A stretch of 64,000 bases of DNA from Actinomycetales bacterium (GCA_015655415.1 JAATFB010000060.1:1-64000); one strand, 5' to 3'. Numbered from the stretch's first letter, positions 25,597-35,011 are shown. Program-made: numbers and translations. The notes: generated from the letters alone by a model not told the origin.

Positions 25597-26776
25597 TCTT
25601 TCCCATCGACCTCGCCAGGGGCGCAAGGAGCACTGCTCGCGCCGACATGACGGCGGCGATCGTGACGAGCAAGGCCAGGGCGAAGACCGCGACACCCCAC
25701 CAATCGGTCGCGTCGCGGGCCGTGAACATGTGGTTCAGGTTGCGAAGGGCACCGGTGGAGAACACGAGCACGACGTGCACCACGGTGAAGGCGACGAAGT
25801 AGATCATGACCGGGAAATGAACGGCACGCGCCCACTCGATCGGATAGCCGCGGTTCAGCCGCTGGGCGTTCACGGGCCATGCACCGCTCATGCGGATGCC
25901 GGTGATAGCGGCGAGCGGAGCCGCAAGGAACACCGTGGCGAAGTAGGACAACTGCTGGAGGGCGTTGTAGTTCGTCCATCCGTCGTCCAGCGGCCAGTTC
26001 ATCGACGCGTACTGCAGGGCCGCGGAGACCGCGTTGGGGAACACCTCCCAGCTCGTGGGCACGATCCGCGCCCATTGGCCCGTGCTGAACAACAGCACGA
26101 CGAACAGCGCGCCGTTCGCGAGCCAGAGCGCGTCGACGCTGAGATGCAGCCACAGCTCGAGGCTGATCTTGCGGGCATGTGAGCTGCGTGGCCCCCGCGT
26201 ACGCGTCCAATAGGCGGCTGGACGCTTGGTCGTGCGCACGAGCCAACCGCTTCGCACGATGAGCACCAGGAAAAACAGATTGGCGAAGTGCTGCCACCCA
26301 AGCCATGCGGGCAGCCCGATCGGCGTCCACCCGGGGATGGGCGCCGATCCCGGGTAGCGCTCGATGAAGGCCCCGACGCCATCCAGCGAACGCAGCCATC
26401 GCGCCGCCAGGACGACGGCCACGGCAAGCACGATGACCCCGACCGCCGCACCGCCCCGGCCGAGCACACGTCGGCTCACGCGTCGGCGGGGCGGCGCGGG
26501 AGCCGTGGCGGGTGGTGCCTCGTGAGCCGCAGCCGCCGGGGGCGCGGCCGAGGTGGGCGGCGCCGGCTCGCCGCCGCCCCGCGATCCGCGCGGTCCGTCG
26601 GTCGTGGTGGGAGCAGCAGCCGCGCCCGGCGTGGCGATCAACCCGCTGCGCCGGCCCGGCGGCCTCACTGCGGCGGCATCCTCCTGCGGCGGCTTGACAG
26701 CGGTGGACTCCGCGCCGGATGTTCCCGGTGTGGCGGAGAGCCCCGCTCTCCGGCGCGGCACAGGCTGGTCGTTCAC
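25586..26776 (-). CDS. Cytochrome b561-like membrane protein, likely electron acceptor for ETF
   Basis: This 396-residue protein has a ~110-residue Pro/Ala-rich N-terminal region and then about five to six transmembrane helices. The candidate haem His residues are in [31 protein letters not shown] and FTVVHVVLV, the pattern of the cytochrome b561/formate dehydrogenase gamma fold. The N-terminal part carries a duplicated motif, [10 protein letters not shown] and [10 protein letters not shown]. The GTG start overlaps the etfA stop by 4 bp, so it is co-translated with the electron-transfer flavoprotein. I infer that it passes electrons from ETF into the quinone pool. No catalytic molybdo- or iron-sulfur partner is nearby. 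Confidence 0.85.
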   Translation of the reverse strand: MNDQPVPRRRAGLSATPGTSGAESTAVKPPQEDAAAVRPPGRRSGLIATPGAAAAPTTTDGPRGSRGGGEPAPPTSAAPPAAAAHEAPPATAPAPPRRRVSRRVLGRGGAAVGVIVLAVAVVLAARWLRSLDGVGAFIERYPGSAPIPGWTPIGLPAWLGWQHFANLFFLVLIVRSGWLVRTTKRPAAYWTRTRGPRSSHARKISLELWLHLSVDALWLANGALFVVLLFSTGQWARIVPTSWEVFPNAVSAALQYASMNWPLDDGWTNYNALQQLSYFATVFLAAPLAAITGIRMSGAWPVNAQRLNRGYPIEWARAVHFPVMIYFVAFTVVHVVLVFSTGALRNLNHMFTARDATDWWGVAVFALALLVTIAAVMSARAVLLAPLARSMGKISR

Positions 26777-27738
26777 GAGTCGCGCGCTTCGATCGCCTCG
26801 ACGACCTTGGGGACAACGTCGAAGACATCGCCGACGATGCCGAAGTCGGCGATGTCGAAGATGGGGGCGTCCGCGTCCTTGTTGATCGCCACGATCGTCT
26901 TGGCAGTCTGCATTCCGGCCAGGTGCTGCACCGCTCCCGATATGCCGAGCGCGACATACAGATCCGGAGACACCTGCACTCCCGTCTGCCCCACCTGCCG
27001 ATCCTGGGGAACATACCCGGCATCGACGGCCGCTCGACTGGCGCCGACGGCGGCGCCGAGCACGTCCGCGAGCCGCTCGACCAGGGCGAAGTTCGCGGCG
27101 GAGCCCAGGCCTCGACCGCCTGCCACGACCTTGGCGGCCGAGCGCAGCTCGGGGCGGTCGGATGTCGTCCTGATCGCCTCGACCGATGTGATCGTGGCGG
27201 CCGGCAGCTCACCGCCGAGGCCATCGATTCTCTCGACCCGCAGACTCTGCGCGCCGGTTCTCATGTCGAGCGCACCCTCACGCACGGTCGCCACGACGGG
27301 TCCGAAACTCGCCGCCGACTGCACGGTGTAGGTTCCGCCGAACACGGAATGGCACACGACGACGCCTTCGTCGTCGCGCATCAGGCCAGTGGCGTCCACC
27401 GCGACTGCCGCCTTCGCCCGGGCGGCGAGGCGCCCCGCGACGTCACGACCGTCGATCGTGTTCGAGATGAGCACGGCATCCGGCCGCTCGGCCTTTATCG
27501 CGGCGGCCAGCGCGGAGACCATGGGCTCGACCAGCGCATGGCTGTCCGTCTCGGCGACGAGCACGCGGCTGGCCCCCAACTCCGCCGAGCGCTCCGCGGC
27601 CGGCCCGATGTGCTCGGAGCGCCCCACCACGACGGCCACGGGCGTGCCGATCTGTGCCGCCACGCCGAGCAGTCCCGCGGCCGAGTCGAGCACGGTGCCC
27701 GTCGGCGAGAGATCGATGAGAACCAGAATCGGATTCAT
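26773..27738 (-). CDS. etfA: Electron transfer flavoprotein, alpha subunit
   Basis: This is a 321-residue ETF alpha subunit. The C-terminal FAD domain is canonical: [31 protein letters not shown] and [20 protein letters not shown]. It accepts electrons from a soluble flavin dehydrogenase, here most likely the FAD-dependent enzyme at 12.6 kb. The start is ATG 27738. It follows etfB by 8 bp and overlaps the cytochrome b gene by 4 bp. The order etfB-etfA-cyt b under a GntR-like site marks it as a pathway-dedicated ETF rather than the housekeeping copy. Confidence 0.94.
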   Translation of the reverse strand: MNPILVLIDLSPTGTVLDSAAGLLGVAAQIGTPVAVVVGRSEHIGPAAERSAELGASRVLVAETDSHALVEPMVSALAAAIKAERPDAVLISNTIDGRDVAGRLAARAKAAVAVDATGLMRDDEGVVVCHSVFGGTYTVQSAASFGPVVATVREGALDMRTGAQSLRVERIDGLGGELPAATITSVEAIRTTSDRPELRSAAKVVAGGRGLGSAANFALVERLADVLGAAVGASRAAVDAGYVPQDRQVGQTGVQVSPDLYVALGISGAVQHLAGMQTAKTIVAINKDADAPIFDIADFGIVGDVFDVVPKVVEAIEARDS

Positions 27739-27746
27739 GCTGCGCC

Positions 27747-28523
27747 TCACAGGAGCTTGGAATCGGCGAGAAAGTCAACGAGGCGACCGGCCGCATCCCC
27801 CTCGTCGACGAGCTTGAGACCAGCCACGCGCTCTGGTCGTCTGGCGACGCCGAGGACGATGGAATGGGCCCGCGTTTCGTCCTCGATGGCGACGCCGAGG
27901 TCCGAGACCGACAACGTCATGAGCGGCTTCCGGCGCGCTGCGATGGCGCTCTTCAGACTCGGGAAGCGCGGATCCGGCAGCGCCTCGGTGATCGAGATGA
28001 CACAGGGCGTCGCCGCTTCGACGGTGAGCCTGGCCGAGGCGGTCGCCCGTGTGCCTGCGACGCGCCCTTCGTCGATGCCAACGGTTGAGAGGCTGGTCGC
28101 GCTCGGCACCTGCAGGAATTCCGCGATCGCCGCGGGAACGGCGCCACTTGCGCCATCGGTCGACCGGTCACCGGCGACGACCAGGTCGAAGCCGATCCGG
28201 CGAACGGCCGCGGCCAGGACCTCGGCCGTCGTGACGAGATCGGCGCCTCTAAGGGCCTCGTCGGCGACGAGCACCGCACTGTCCGCCCCCATCGCCAGCG
28301 CCTTGCGGATCGATGGCTCAGACGACGCCGGCCCCATGGACAGCGCCACGATCTCGGTTCCGTCGTGCTCGTCGGCGTAGCTCAGCGCAACCTCGAGCGC
28401 GCGTTCATCGATCTCATCGAGCACGGCGCCGCTCGCTGCGCGATCGGCCAGGCCGGTCTGCTCGTCGAGCACACGCTGGCCGTAGGTGTCCGGAACTTCC
28501 TTGACCAGCACCACGATCTTCAC
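27747..28523 (-). CDS. etfB: Electron transfer flavoprotein, beta subunit
   Basis: This is a 258-residue ETF beta subunit. It begins [20 protein letters not shown], keeps the family [12 protein letters not shown] segment and the AMP-site region [21 protein letters not shown] 28523 has GGAGG at the right distance; the 80 extra residues in the track are spurious. It is the first gene of the etfBA-cytochrome b operon. A weak copy of the GntR operator lies 128 bp upstream. Confidence 0.94.
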   Translation of the reverse strand: MKIVVLVKEVPDTYGQRVLDEQTGLADRAASGAVLDEIDERALEVALSYADEHDGTEIVALSMGPASSEPSIRKALAMGADSAVLVADEALRGADLVTTAEVLAAAVRRIGFDLVVAGDRSTDGASGAVPAAIAEFLQVPSATSLSTVGIDEGRVAGTRATASARLTVEAATPCVISITEALPDPRFPSLKSAIAARRKPLMTLSVSDLGVAIEDETRAHSIVLGVARRPERVAGLKLVDEGDAAGRLVDFLADSKLL

Positions 28524-28650
28524 TCGGGCACCTCCCCGCGGGCCCGGACCGGGGTCGCCTCTGACCGCCCGACCATCGCCCACCTCTTCGCCGGCACATC
28601 TGACCCCTCGACGATTGCGCGCACCGGCTCCCTTGCGCAGCATCACCACG

Positions 28651-28663
28651 TCAATAATACAGT
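28651..28663. promoter_or_regulatory. GntR operator site 5 (weak, upstream of etfB)
   Basis: TCAATAATACAGT keeps the right half of the operator (TAATACAGT) but the left half is degenerate. Read leftward, ACTGTATTATTG offers a -10-like TATTAT. It is the only such match upstream of the etfBA-cytochrome operon, which links that unit to the island regulator. Confidence 0.5.
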
Positions 28664-28686
28664 ACGACAGTCTCGCACCAGGCGTG

Positions 28687-28850
28687 ATGTCGCTGATCGG
28701 CGGCGACCTGGCCCTCACCTCCACCCCGGGACGGGCGTGCGCGCCCGCGCCCAGGTCGCGCATCGTCAGGCCGACGGCAGCTGGCTGCGCGTGCTCGACC
28801 GGCCGGAGCGCCTCCGGCCGAGCGCGACCGGGACCACATCGCAGGAGTGA
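28687..28850 (+). pseudogene. Frameshifted remnant of an NTF2/SnoaL-like protein
   Basis: One frame reads MSLIGGDLALTST; after a frame change the next reads VRARAQVAHRQADGSWLRVL then DRPE and a stop near 28850. This order (GDLAL, then VAHRQADGSW, then DRP) is the C-terminal pattern of DUF4440/SnoaL-like small proteins. The N-terminal half is missing, so this is a decayed fragment. The rest of the 28.52-29.06 kb gap holds only the etf operator, a short CCGTTCCG hairpin at 28961-28980 and no other gene. Confidence 0.55.
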
Positions 28851-29057
28851 GCCTCAACACCTCCACCGCACTGGTCGGCTGAGAGCATTCGCAGCCCAGA
28901 AGACGCACCGAGTCGACGCGCATACGGGTTCTCAGCGAATTGACCTACCCTCTAGTCAGACCGTTCCGCCCCCGGAACGGCGCACTCCGCACCGCCGTCC
29001 GCACCGCGCCCGCTCCGCCGGAGACCACCGCACACCCCGGCAGAAACCCCATCGCCT

Positions 29058-30080
29058 GTGATCACGACAGATCCGGCGGGCACTCGCCCGCCACACGCCC
29101 GCCTGCGCGCGTGGCTGGTCGGCGCCTGCTCGGTCGTGGCCATCGCGGTGCTCGCTGCGCTCGGAGTCGTCTTCGTCGCACCCCGGGCGCACAGCTCCGA
29201 CGTGCACACCGCCCCACTGGCTGCGACGGCGCCGGGCGGCGCGGGCCTGCGGGCGCCGGCGGTGGGAATCCGCACGTTCACCGCCCCGGGCGGCCTGAAC
29301 ACGGCGTCGAACGTGCCGTACGCCACGTCGCCGGACGGAGTCCCGCTCACGCTGGACACGTGCTCGCCCGTCACCGACGGTGCGCTGCGTCCGGCGGTGC
29401 TGCTGATCCATGGCGGCGGCTGGACGCACGGCGACAAGGCCGGCCCCGACTACCACGCGGTGTGCGAGTGGCTTGCCTCCGAGGGATTCGTCACGTTCTC
29501 GGCCGACTACTCGCTCGGCGAACAGGGCCGCTTCCCCGTCGCCCCCGACGAGCTGCGCAAAGCCGTGGCGTGGATGCGCACGCCCGCCACCGCGAAGCGG
29601 TACGGCATCGATCCCCGCCGCATCGGGTTCGTCGGCGGCTCGGCCGGTGGCAGCATGGCCGCCCTCCTGGCCACGGAGGGCTCGGGACCGACCGACCGCG
29701 GGACGCGCGCGGCGGCCCTGGTCGAGATCTCCGGTCCCGTGGATCTGACGCCGAGGGGCCAGGAGCTGGGTCATCCCGGCCCGCTGCTGCAGTCCTTCGA
29801 GCTCGGCTACCTCGGATGCGCGACGTTCGCCGACTGCCCGCAGGCGGAGCGAGCGTCGGCGGTGTCGCATGTGGACCCGAGCGACCCGCCTACCTTCATC
29901 GAGGGCTCGGAGGGCGACTTCGTGCCGCACGAGCAGGGCGAGGAGTTCGCGGCGGCGCTCGCCGCGGCGGGCGTGCCGCACAGCGTGCGGATAGTGCCGG
30001 GCGCCGGCCACTCGATCGCCCTGCTGGATGCCGCCAGCCGATCCGCCGTCGCCGCGTTCCTGCACCGCTACCTGGGCTGA
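29058..30080 (+). CDS. Membrane-anchored alpha/beta hydrolase (esterase/lipase-like)
   Basis: This is a 340-residue hydrolase exported or anchored by one N-terminal helix (LVGACSVVAIAVLAALGVVF). The oxyanion loop is LLIHGGGWTHGDKAG at ~115, and the nucleophile Ser is in GGSAGGSMAALL. An acid residue is probable in EGSEGDFVPH and the catalytic His in GAGHSIALLD. This set matches BD-FAE/carboxylesterase-like enzymes of the HGGGW type. It probably cleaves an ester outside the membrane; the substrate is unknown. It is alone, facing a convergent RND gene across a short hairpin. Confidence 0.9.
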   Translation: MITTDPAGTRPPHARLRAWLVGACSVVAIAVLAALGVVFVAPRAHSSDVHTAPLAATAPGGAGLRAPAVGIRTFTAPGGLNTASNVPYATSPDGVPLTLDTCSPVTDGALRPAVLLIHGGGWTHGDKAGPDYHAVCEWLASEGFVTFSADYSLGEQGRFPVAPDELRKAVAWMRTPATAKRYGIDPRRIGFVGGSAGGSMAALLATEGSGPTDRGTRAAALVEISGPVDLTPRGQELGHPGPLLQSFELGYLGCATFADCPQAERASAVSHVDPSDPPTFIEGSEGDFVPHEQGEEFAAALAAAGVPHSVRIVPGAGHSIALLDAASRSAVAAFLHRYLG

Positions 30081-30081
30081 C

Positions 30082-30101
30082 CGGCCGCAGAGCTGCGGCC
30101 G
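30082..30101. terminator. Short GC-rich hairpin between convergent genes
   Basis: CGGCCGCAG and CTGCGGCCG face each other across two bases (effectively a 7-bp stem with a GAGC tetraloop) immediately after the hydrolase stop. It is a plausible terminator, though short. Confidence 0.5.
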
Positions 30102-30142
30102 CTGCCCTCTGGCGCCCCTGTCGTTCTGCTCCTTCGGTCTCC

Positions 30143-33100
30143 TCAGGCGGTCTCGGTGGGAGCGGGCGGCTGCGCGGCGCCCTCGCCGCCGGCATCGGCC
30201 TCGCCGGCGCCGTCGCCCGCCACGGCTCCGCCGGCGTGCCGTGCCGCCTTGTGCGCCCCCCGGCGACCTCGGGCTCCCTCGATGAGGTTGTACAGCGTCG
30301 GCAGCACGACAAGCGTGAGCAGCGTCGAGGACACGAGCCCGCCGATCACCACGATCGCCAGCGGCTGCGAGATGAACCCGCCGTGCCCGGTGAGCCCGAC
30401 CGCCATCGGCAACAGCGCGAAGATCGTGGCGAAGGCGGTCATGAGGATCGGCCGCAGACGACGCGACGCGCCGTGCCGGACCGCATCCGGCACCGAGAGC
30501 CCTCGCCTGCGGTACTGGTTCACCAGGTCGACCAGCACGATCGCGTTCGTCACCACGATGCCGATCAGCATGAGCACCCCGATCAGCGACGCCACACCCA
30601 GCGGGATGCCCGAGACGATCTGCAGCACGATCGCGCCTGTCGCGGAGAACGGCACCGAGATCAGCAGCATCAGCGGCTGCCGCAACGACTTGAAGGTCGC
30701 CACCATCACGACGTAGACGATGAGGATGGCCGCCAGAAGCGCCAGCCCGAGCTGGGAGAACGCGGACGACTGGCTGGCCGTGACGCCGCCGACGGACGCG
30801 GAGGCCCCCTCGGGAAGCTTCGCGTCGTCGAGCGCCTTGGCCACCTGCGCGTTCGCTGTGCTCAGGTCGTCGCTGGCCGGTGTCGCCGTGATCGTCGCGC
30901 TGCGCAGACCGTGCTGCGTGGTCACCGTCGCCGGGCCGGTCCTCTGAGCCACGTCGGCCAGCGTGCTCAGGGGCACCGGGCCCCGGGCGGTCAGGATCTG
31001 CAGGCTCTTCAGCGCGTCCACGCTCATCGGCTGGTCCGCGTCGGCGATGTAGATCTTCAGGGTGGTGTCCTTGATCGCGACAGTGCCGACCTGCGTGGGC
31101 TGCATCGCCTGCGACACCTGAGTGCCCACCGCCACCTCGCTGAGCCCGTACTGCGCCGCCTTCGACCGGTCGACGACGACTCCGATGTACGGCAGCGAGG
31201 CACTGAGGTTGCTGCTGACCTGGCTCATCGAGCTCAGCTTCCGCAGCCTGTCGACGATCGTGTCGGATGCCTTCTGCAGGTCGGCCTGCGTCGAGGCGGT
31301 GACGTCGATCTCGATGTCGTTCGACACACCGAACCCGCTGCTCGAGGACACCGTGATGTCCCCCTCGTTTTTGATCCGGTGCAGCTGCCTCTCGACGGTG
31401 GCCTGGAGGGCGTCCTGGTCGGCATCCGGATCGGTGGTGACGGAGAACGTGGCCCCGCCCGATCCGCCGGCGAAGGCGTCCTGCAGCGCACTGCCGGTGG
31501 AGCCCACCGACAGCTGCACGATGCGGATGCCGTGGATGCCCATCAGCTTCTTCTCCACGACCCGGGCGGAGTCGTCCTTTGACTGCAGGCTGGTTCCGGG
31601 CGGGAAGGTCTGCGACACGCTCAGCGTGTTCTGCCCGGTCGAGCCGAGGAAGTTCGTCTTCATCAGCGGCGTCAGCGCGAGCGTTCCGCCCAGCACCAGC
31701 ACCGCGGCGATGATCGTCACCGCCGAGTGCTTGAGCGTCCAGCTGATGATCGGCAGGTAGCCCCTCTGCAGCCGGGAGGGATGCTCGAGCTCGTCGTGCC
31801 CGCTCGCGACGGCCTCGTCGATGGACATGTGGCTCGCCGGGTCGTCCTGGAGGCTCTCGGCGTTCCCGCCCTTCCGCGCCCTCTGCCGGGGCGGCCGCAG
31901 GAACCAGTACGCCAGCACGGGGACGATCGTGAGTGCGACGAGCAGCGACGAGAGCAGGGCGATCGTCACCGTGACCGCGAACGGCCGGAACAGCTCGCCC
32001 GTCACGTCGCCGACGAACGCGATCGGAAGGAACACCGCCACCGTGGTGACGGTGGAGGCGGTGATGGCGCCGGCGACCTCGCGCACCGCCTCCACGATGG
32101 TCTTCGCGCGGTCGACGCCCGCCACGAGATGCCGCTTGATGTTCTCGATGACGACGATGGAGTCGTCGACGACACGCCCGATGGCGATCGTGAGGCCGCC
32201 GAGCGTGATGATGTTGAGCGTGTAGCCGCTCGCCCACATGCCGATGAAGGTGATGAGCACCGAGGTCGGGATCGAGATCGCCGTGACCAGCGTCGACCTG
32301 ATGGAGAGCAGGAAGATCAGGATCACGATCACCGCGAACAGCAGGCCGAGCAGGCCCTCTTCGGTCAACGAGTTGATCGACTGCTCGATGAACGGCGCCT
32401 GGTCGAACACGACGGTGAACTTCGCGTCGTGCCCCAGCTTGTCGCGCAGGTCGGGGACCAGGCGCTCCACAGAGCGCGAGACCTCGACGGTGTTCGCACT
32501 GGGCAGCTTCGTGATGGCGATGGTGAGCGCCGGCTTGCCGTTGACCCGAGAGACCGAGGTCGTCGGGTCGTCCGAGACCGCGACGGATGCCACGTCGCCG
32601 ATCGTGTGCACGGCCGACTGTCCCGCTGCGGCCTGTGCGCCGCCCGTCTGGGCGGCTCCGGCGGATGCCGCCCCGGCGGATGCGCTGGGCGCCAGCGGCA
32701 GAGAGGCGATCTCATCGACGGAGGTGATCGTTGTCCCGGCCTGCACGGAGAGCGTCTTGCCGTCCTGGGTGATCGACCCGGCCGGCACCAGCACGCCGTT
32801 CTGGCTCAGCGCATCCTTGACGGACTGCACGCTTGCGCCCGCCGCGGCGAGCTTCGCGGCGTCCGGCGTGATGGTCACACGCTGACCGACCTGGCCGACC
32901 AGCTGCGCGTCGTTCACGCCCCCGACCTTCTTGATGTCAGGAAGCACGAGACGGTCGATGTCGTCGCCGAGCTGCTTGCCGCTCGTGCCGCTCGTGACGG
33001 CGAGCTGAAGAACGGGCAGATCGTCGATGCTTCCGCTGAGCACCTGCGGGTCGACATCGTCCGGGAGGGTGGACTTGATGCGGTTGATGGCCTGGTCGAG

Positions 33101-33424
33101 CTTCTGCTCGGCGGTGTTCAGGTCGGTGCCGTAGGTGAACTTGACCGTGATCAGCGACTGGTTGGTGCTGCTCACCGCCGAGGTGCTGTCCAGGTCGGGA
33201 ACACCCTGGATGGCCGTCTCGATGGGCGTGCTCACGTCGTTGTTGACGATCTCGGGGGACGCCCCCGGGTAGCTGGTCACGATGGCCAGCTGCGGGAAGT
33301 CGATGGACGGCGCGAGCTCCTGCTTCAGATTGCTCAGCGCGATCCCGCCGAACACGGCGACCACGATCGTGACGAGCGCGATGAGGGCACGATTCTTCAT
33401 GCTCAAGACGGCTAGGGCGTGCAC
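30143..33424 (-). CDS. RND-family efflux permease (AcrB/SwrC-like, stand-alone)
   Basis: This is a large 1093-residue RND exporter with the duplicated layout of 12 helices and two big extracytoplasmic loops. The proton-relay Asp pair is in IGRVVDDSIVVIENI (TM4). The second half has GIVVTNAIVLVDLVNQY. The N-terminal SMKNRALIALVTIVVAVFGG helix is typical. No membrane-fusion protein or outer-membrane channel is nearby, as expected in a Gram-positive cell where SwrC-type pumps act alone. GTG 33424 follows AAGGA. The C-terminal tail is Ala/Gly-rich and probably cytosolic. It likely exports lipophilic compounds. Confidence 0.94.
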   Translation of the reverse strand: MHALAVLSMKNRALIALVTIVVAVFGGIALSNLKQELAPSIDFPQLAIVTSYPGASPEIVNNDVSTPIETAIQGVPDLDSTSAVSSTNQSLITVKFTYGTDLNTAEQKLDQAINRIKSTLPDDVDPQVLSGSIDDLPVLQLAVTSGTSGKQLGDDIDRLVLPDIKKVGGVNDAQLVGQVGQRVTITPDAAKLAAAGASVQSVKDALSQNGVLVPAGSITQDGKTLSVQAGTTITSVDEIASLPLAPSASAGAASAGAAQTGGAQAAAGQSAVHTIGDVASVAVSDDPTTSVSRVNGKPALTIAITKLPSANTVEVSRSVERLVPDLRDKLGHDAKFTVVFDQAPFIEQSINSLTEEGLLGLLFAVIVILIFLLSIRSTLVTAISIPTSVLITFIGMWASGYTLNIITLGGLTIAIGRVVDDSIVVIENIKRHLVAGVDRAKTIVEAVREVAGAITASTVTTVAVFLPIAFVGDVTGELFRPFAVTVTIALLSSLLVALTIVPVLAYWFLRPPRQRARKGGNAESLQDDPASHMSIDEAVASGHDELEHPSRLQRGYLPIISWTLKHSAVTIIAAVLVLGGTLALTPLMKTNFLGSTGQNTLSVSQTFPPGTSLQSKDDSARVVEKKLMGIHGIRIVQLSVGSTGSALQDAFAGGSGGATFSVTTDPDADQDALQATVERQLHRIKNEGDITVSSSSGFGVSNDIEIDVTASTQADLQKASDTIVDRLRKLSSMSQVSSNLSASLPYIGVVVDRSKAAQYGLSEVAVGTQVSQAMQPTQVGTVAIKDTTLKIYIADADQPMSVDALKSLQILTARGPVPLSTLADVAQRTGPATVTTQHGLRSATITATPASDDLSTANAQVAKALDDAKLPEGASASVGGVTASQSSAFSQLGLALLAAILIVYVVMVATFKSLRQPLMLLISVPFSATGAIVLQIVSGIPLGVASLIGVLMLIGIVVTNAIVLVDLVNQYRRRGLSVPDAVRHGASRRLRPILMTAFATIFALLPMAVGLTGHGGFISQPLAIVVIGGLVSSTLLTLVVLPTLYNLIEGARGRRGAHKAARHAGGAVAGDGAGEADAGGEGAAQPPAPTETA

Positions 33425-33523
33425 GGCGTTCCTTACGTCAGCGGGCGGTCACGAGGCGCTGTGAGGTGTACAGGAGGTCGGTGCGGCACCGATCGCGTGC
33501 GATTATTGCATCCGACTCTGGAC

Positions 33524-33541
33524 AGTTGACGCATGTCAACT
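33524..33541. promoter_or_regulatory. Palindrome upstream of the RND exporter
   Basis: AGTTGAC and GTCAACT face each other across GCAT, about 100 bp upstream of the RND start. On the minus strand one arm supplies TTGACA, a possible -35 box. It looks like an operator for a regulator not encoded next door. Confidence 0.5.
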
Positions 33542-33577
33542 ATCCTGGCGTCTCCCCGACGGGATGCACGGGCCGTC

Positions 33578-35011
33578 TCAGACGACGGCGCCGAGCATCG
33601 CCGCGTCCGGCATCGGATGCCTCGTGGCGGCCGGCCACGCCCTGCGTAACGCCTCGACCGCCCGCGGCATCTGCGACGCGGAGGAGGCCAGCGGGATGCG
33701 CAGATGGCGCTCGAACGCGCCGTCGACCCCGAACCTCGGCCCGGCGGTGATCAGCAGACCCTCACCGCGGGCCGCCAGCGCGAGCTGGGAGCTCACAGGG
33801 GCGCCGATGTTGACCCAGACGGCGAGCCCGCCGTGCACATGAGGCACGACCCAGTCGGGGAACGACGCGGACACGGCCCGTTCGACGGCGGACCGGCCGG
33901 CGGCGAGCTGGGCGCGGCGCTCCGCGAGCACCGTCTCGTAGTCGTCGAGGAGCGCCGTCACCACCAGCTGATCGAGCACCGGCGTGCCGAGGTCCATGTT
34001 CACGCGCACGGCGTGGAGCCGGCGGATCATGGAGCGCTCCGCACGCACCCAGCCGACCCGCAGTCCGCCCCACATCGTCTTGCTGGCCGATCCGATGGTG
34101 ATCACCCGAGCGCCGCGCGCGTAGGCGGCCAGGGGGGCCAGCGTCTCGGGCCGATCGATGTCCAGCTCGGCCGACGTCTCGTCGGCGACGACGATCGTGC
34201 CCTGCGCGGCCGCGGCCTCCAGCACGCGAGACCGCACGGATGCCGACATCGAGCGTCCGGTCGGGTTCTGGAAGTCCGGCATGAGATAGGCGATGGCGGG
34301 GCTCGTGCGCCGCAGCGCGGAGTCCAGCGCACCCAGATCCCAGCCGTCCGGGGAGTCGACCGAGACCGGCATGGTCACCAGCCGCGCACCAGCCGCGCCG
34401 ATCGCGTCGTAGGCGTGCGGATACGTGGGCACCTCGATCAGCGCGCGATCACCCCGGCTCACGAGGGCGCGAGCGACGAGGGCGATCGCCTGCTGCGCGC
34501 CGACCGTGACGAGCACCTCATCCGGGTCGGTCGGCAGCCCGCGCTCGGTGTAGCGGCGTGCCACCGCCTCCCGCAGCGACGGGAGGCCCACTGTGTCGTA
34601 GCCGTTGTCGAGCAGCAGGGGTGGGAGCCGCTCGGATGCCGTGCGCACGGCATCCGGCATCGTGGACGGCGCGGGAAGGGCGGCCTTCGTGAGGTCGAGC
34701 ATCCCGGTGCCCGGATCGGCCGACGACGCCCTCGCGCCGGGGAGTGCCGTGCGCGTGCCGGAGCCCCGGCGGCTCACCGCGAACCCCTGCTCGCGCAGCC
34801 GCTGGTATGCGGCGCTGATCGTGGTGCGGCTCACCCCCAGCTGCGCGGCGAGCTCACGTTCCGCGGGCAGCCGCGTGCCCGCCAGCAGCCGCCCGTCGAT
34901 GACGAGCAGCCGGATGCGATCGGCCAGCGCCTCGTACGAGGAGGCGCCGACGTCACGCCATTCGCCGAGCAGCTCCAGAAGCGGCCGGGGTCCGATCGTC
35001 AGGAACGACAT
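33578..35011 (-). CDS. MocR-type regulator (GntR HTH fused to aminotransferase domain), copy 1
   Basis: This is a 477-residue MocR/PdxR-family regulator. The N-terminal GntR winged helix (RLPAERELAAQLGVSRTTIS, residues ~45-85) is joined to a fold-type I PLP domain. The PLP Lys is in TIGSASKTMWGG, and VVADETSAELD holds the conserved Asp that contacts the pyridine ring. It probably senses PLP or an amino-acid adduct. It diverges from a YczE-like membrane gene, a pairing known from Bacillus, and two direct repeats between the genes fit MocR binding. Confidence 0.93.
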   Translation of the reverse strand: MSFLTIGPRPLLELLGEWRDVGASSYEALADRIRLLVIDGRLLAGTRLPAERELAAQLGVSRTTISAAYQRLREQGFAVSRRGSGTRTALPGARASSADPGTGMLDLTKAALPAPSTMPDAVRTASERLPPLLLDNGYDTVGLPSLREAVARRYTERGLPTDPDEVLVTVGAQQAIALVARALVSRGDRALIEVPTYPHAYDAIGAAGARLVTMPVSVDSPDGWDLGALDSALRRTSPAIAYLMPDFQNPTGRSMSASVRSRVLEAAAAQGTIVVADETSAELDIDRPETLAPLAAYARGARVITIGSASKTMWGGLRVGWVRAERSMIRRLHAVRVNMDLGTPVLDQLVVTALLDDYETVLAERRAQLAAGRSAVERAVSASFPDWVVPHVHGGLAVWVNIGAPVSSQLALAARGEGLLITAGPRFGVDGAFERHLRIPLASSASQMPRAVEALRRAWPAATRHPMPDAAMLGAVV

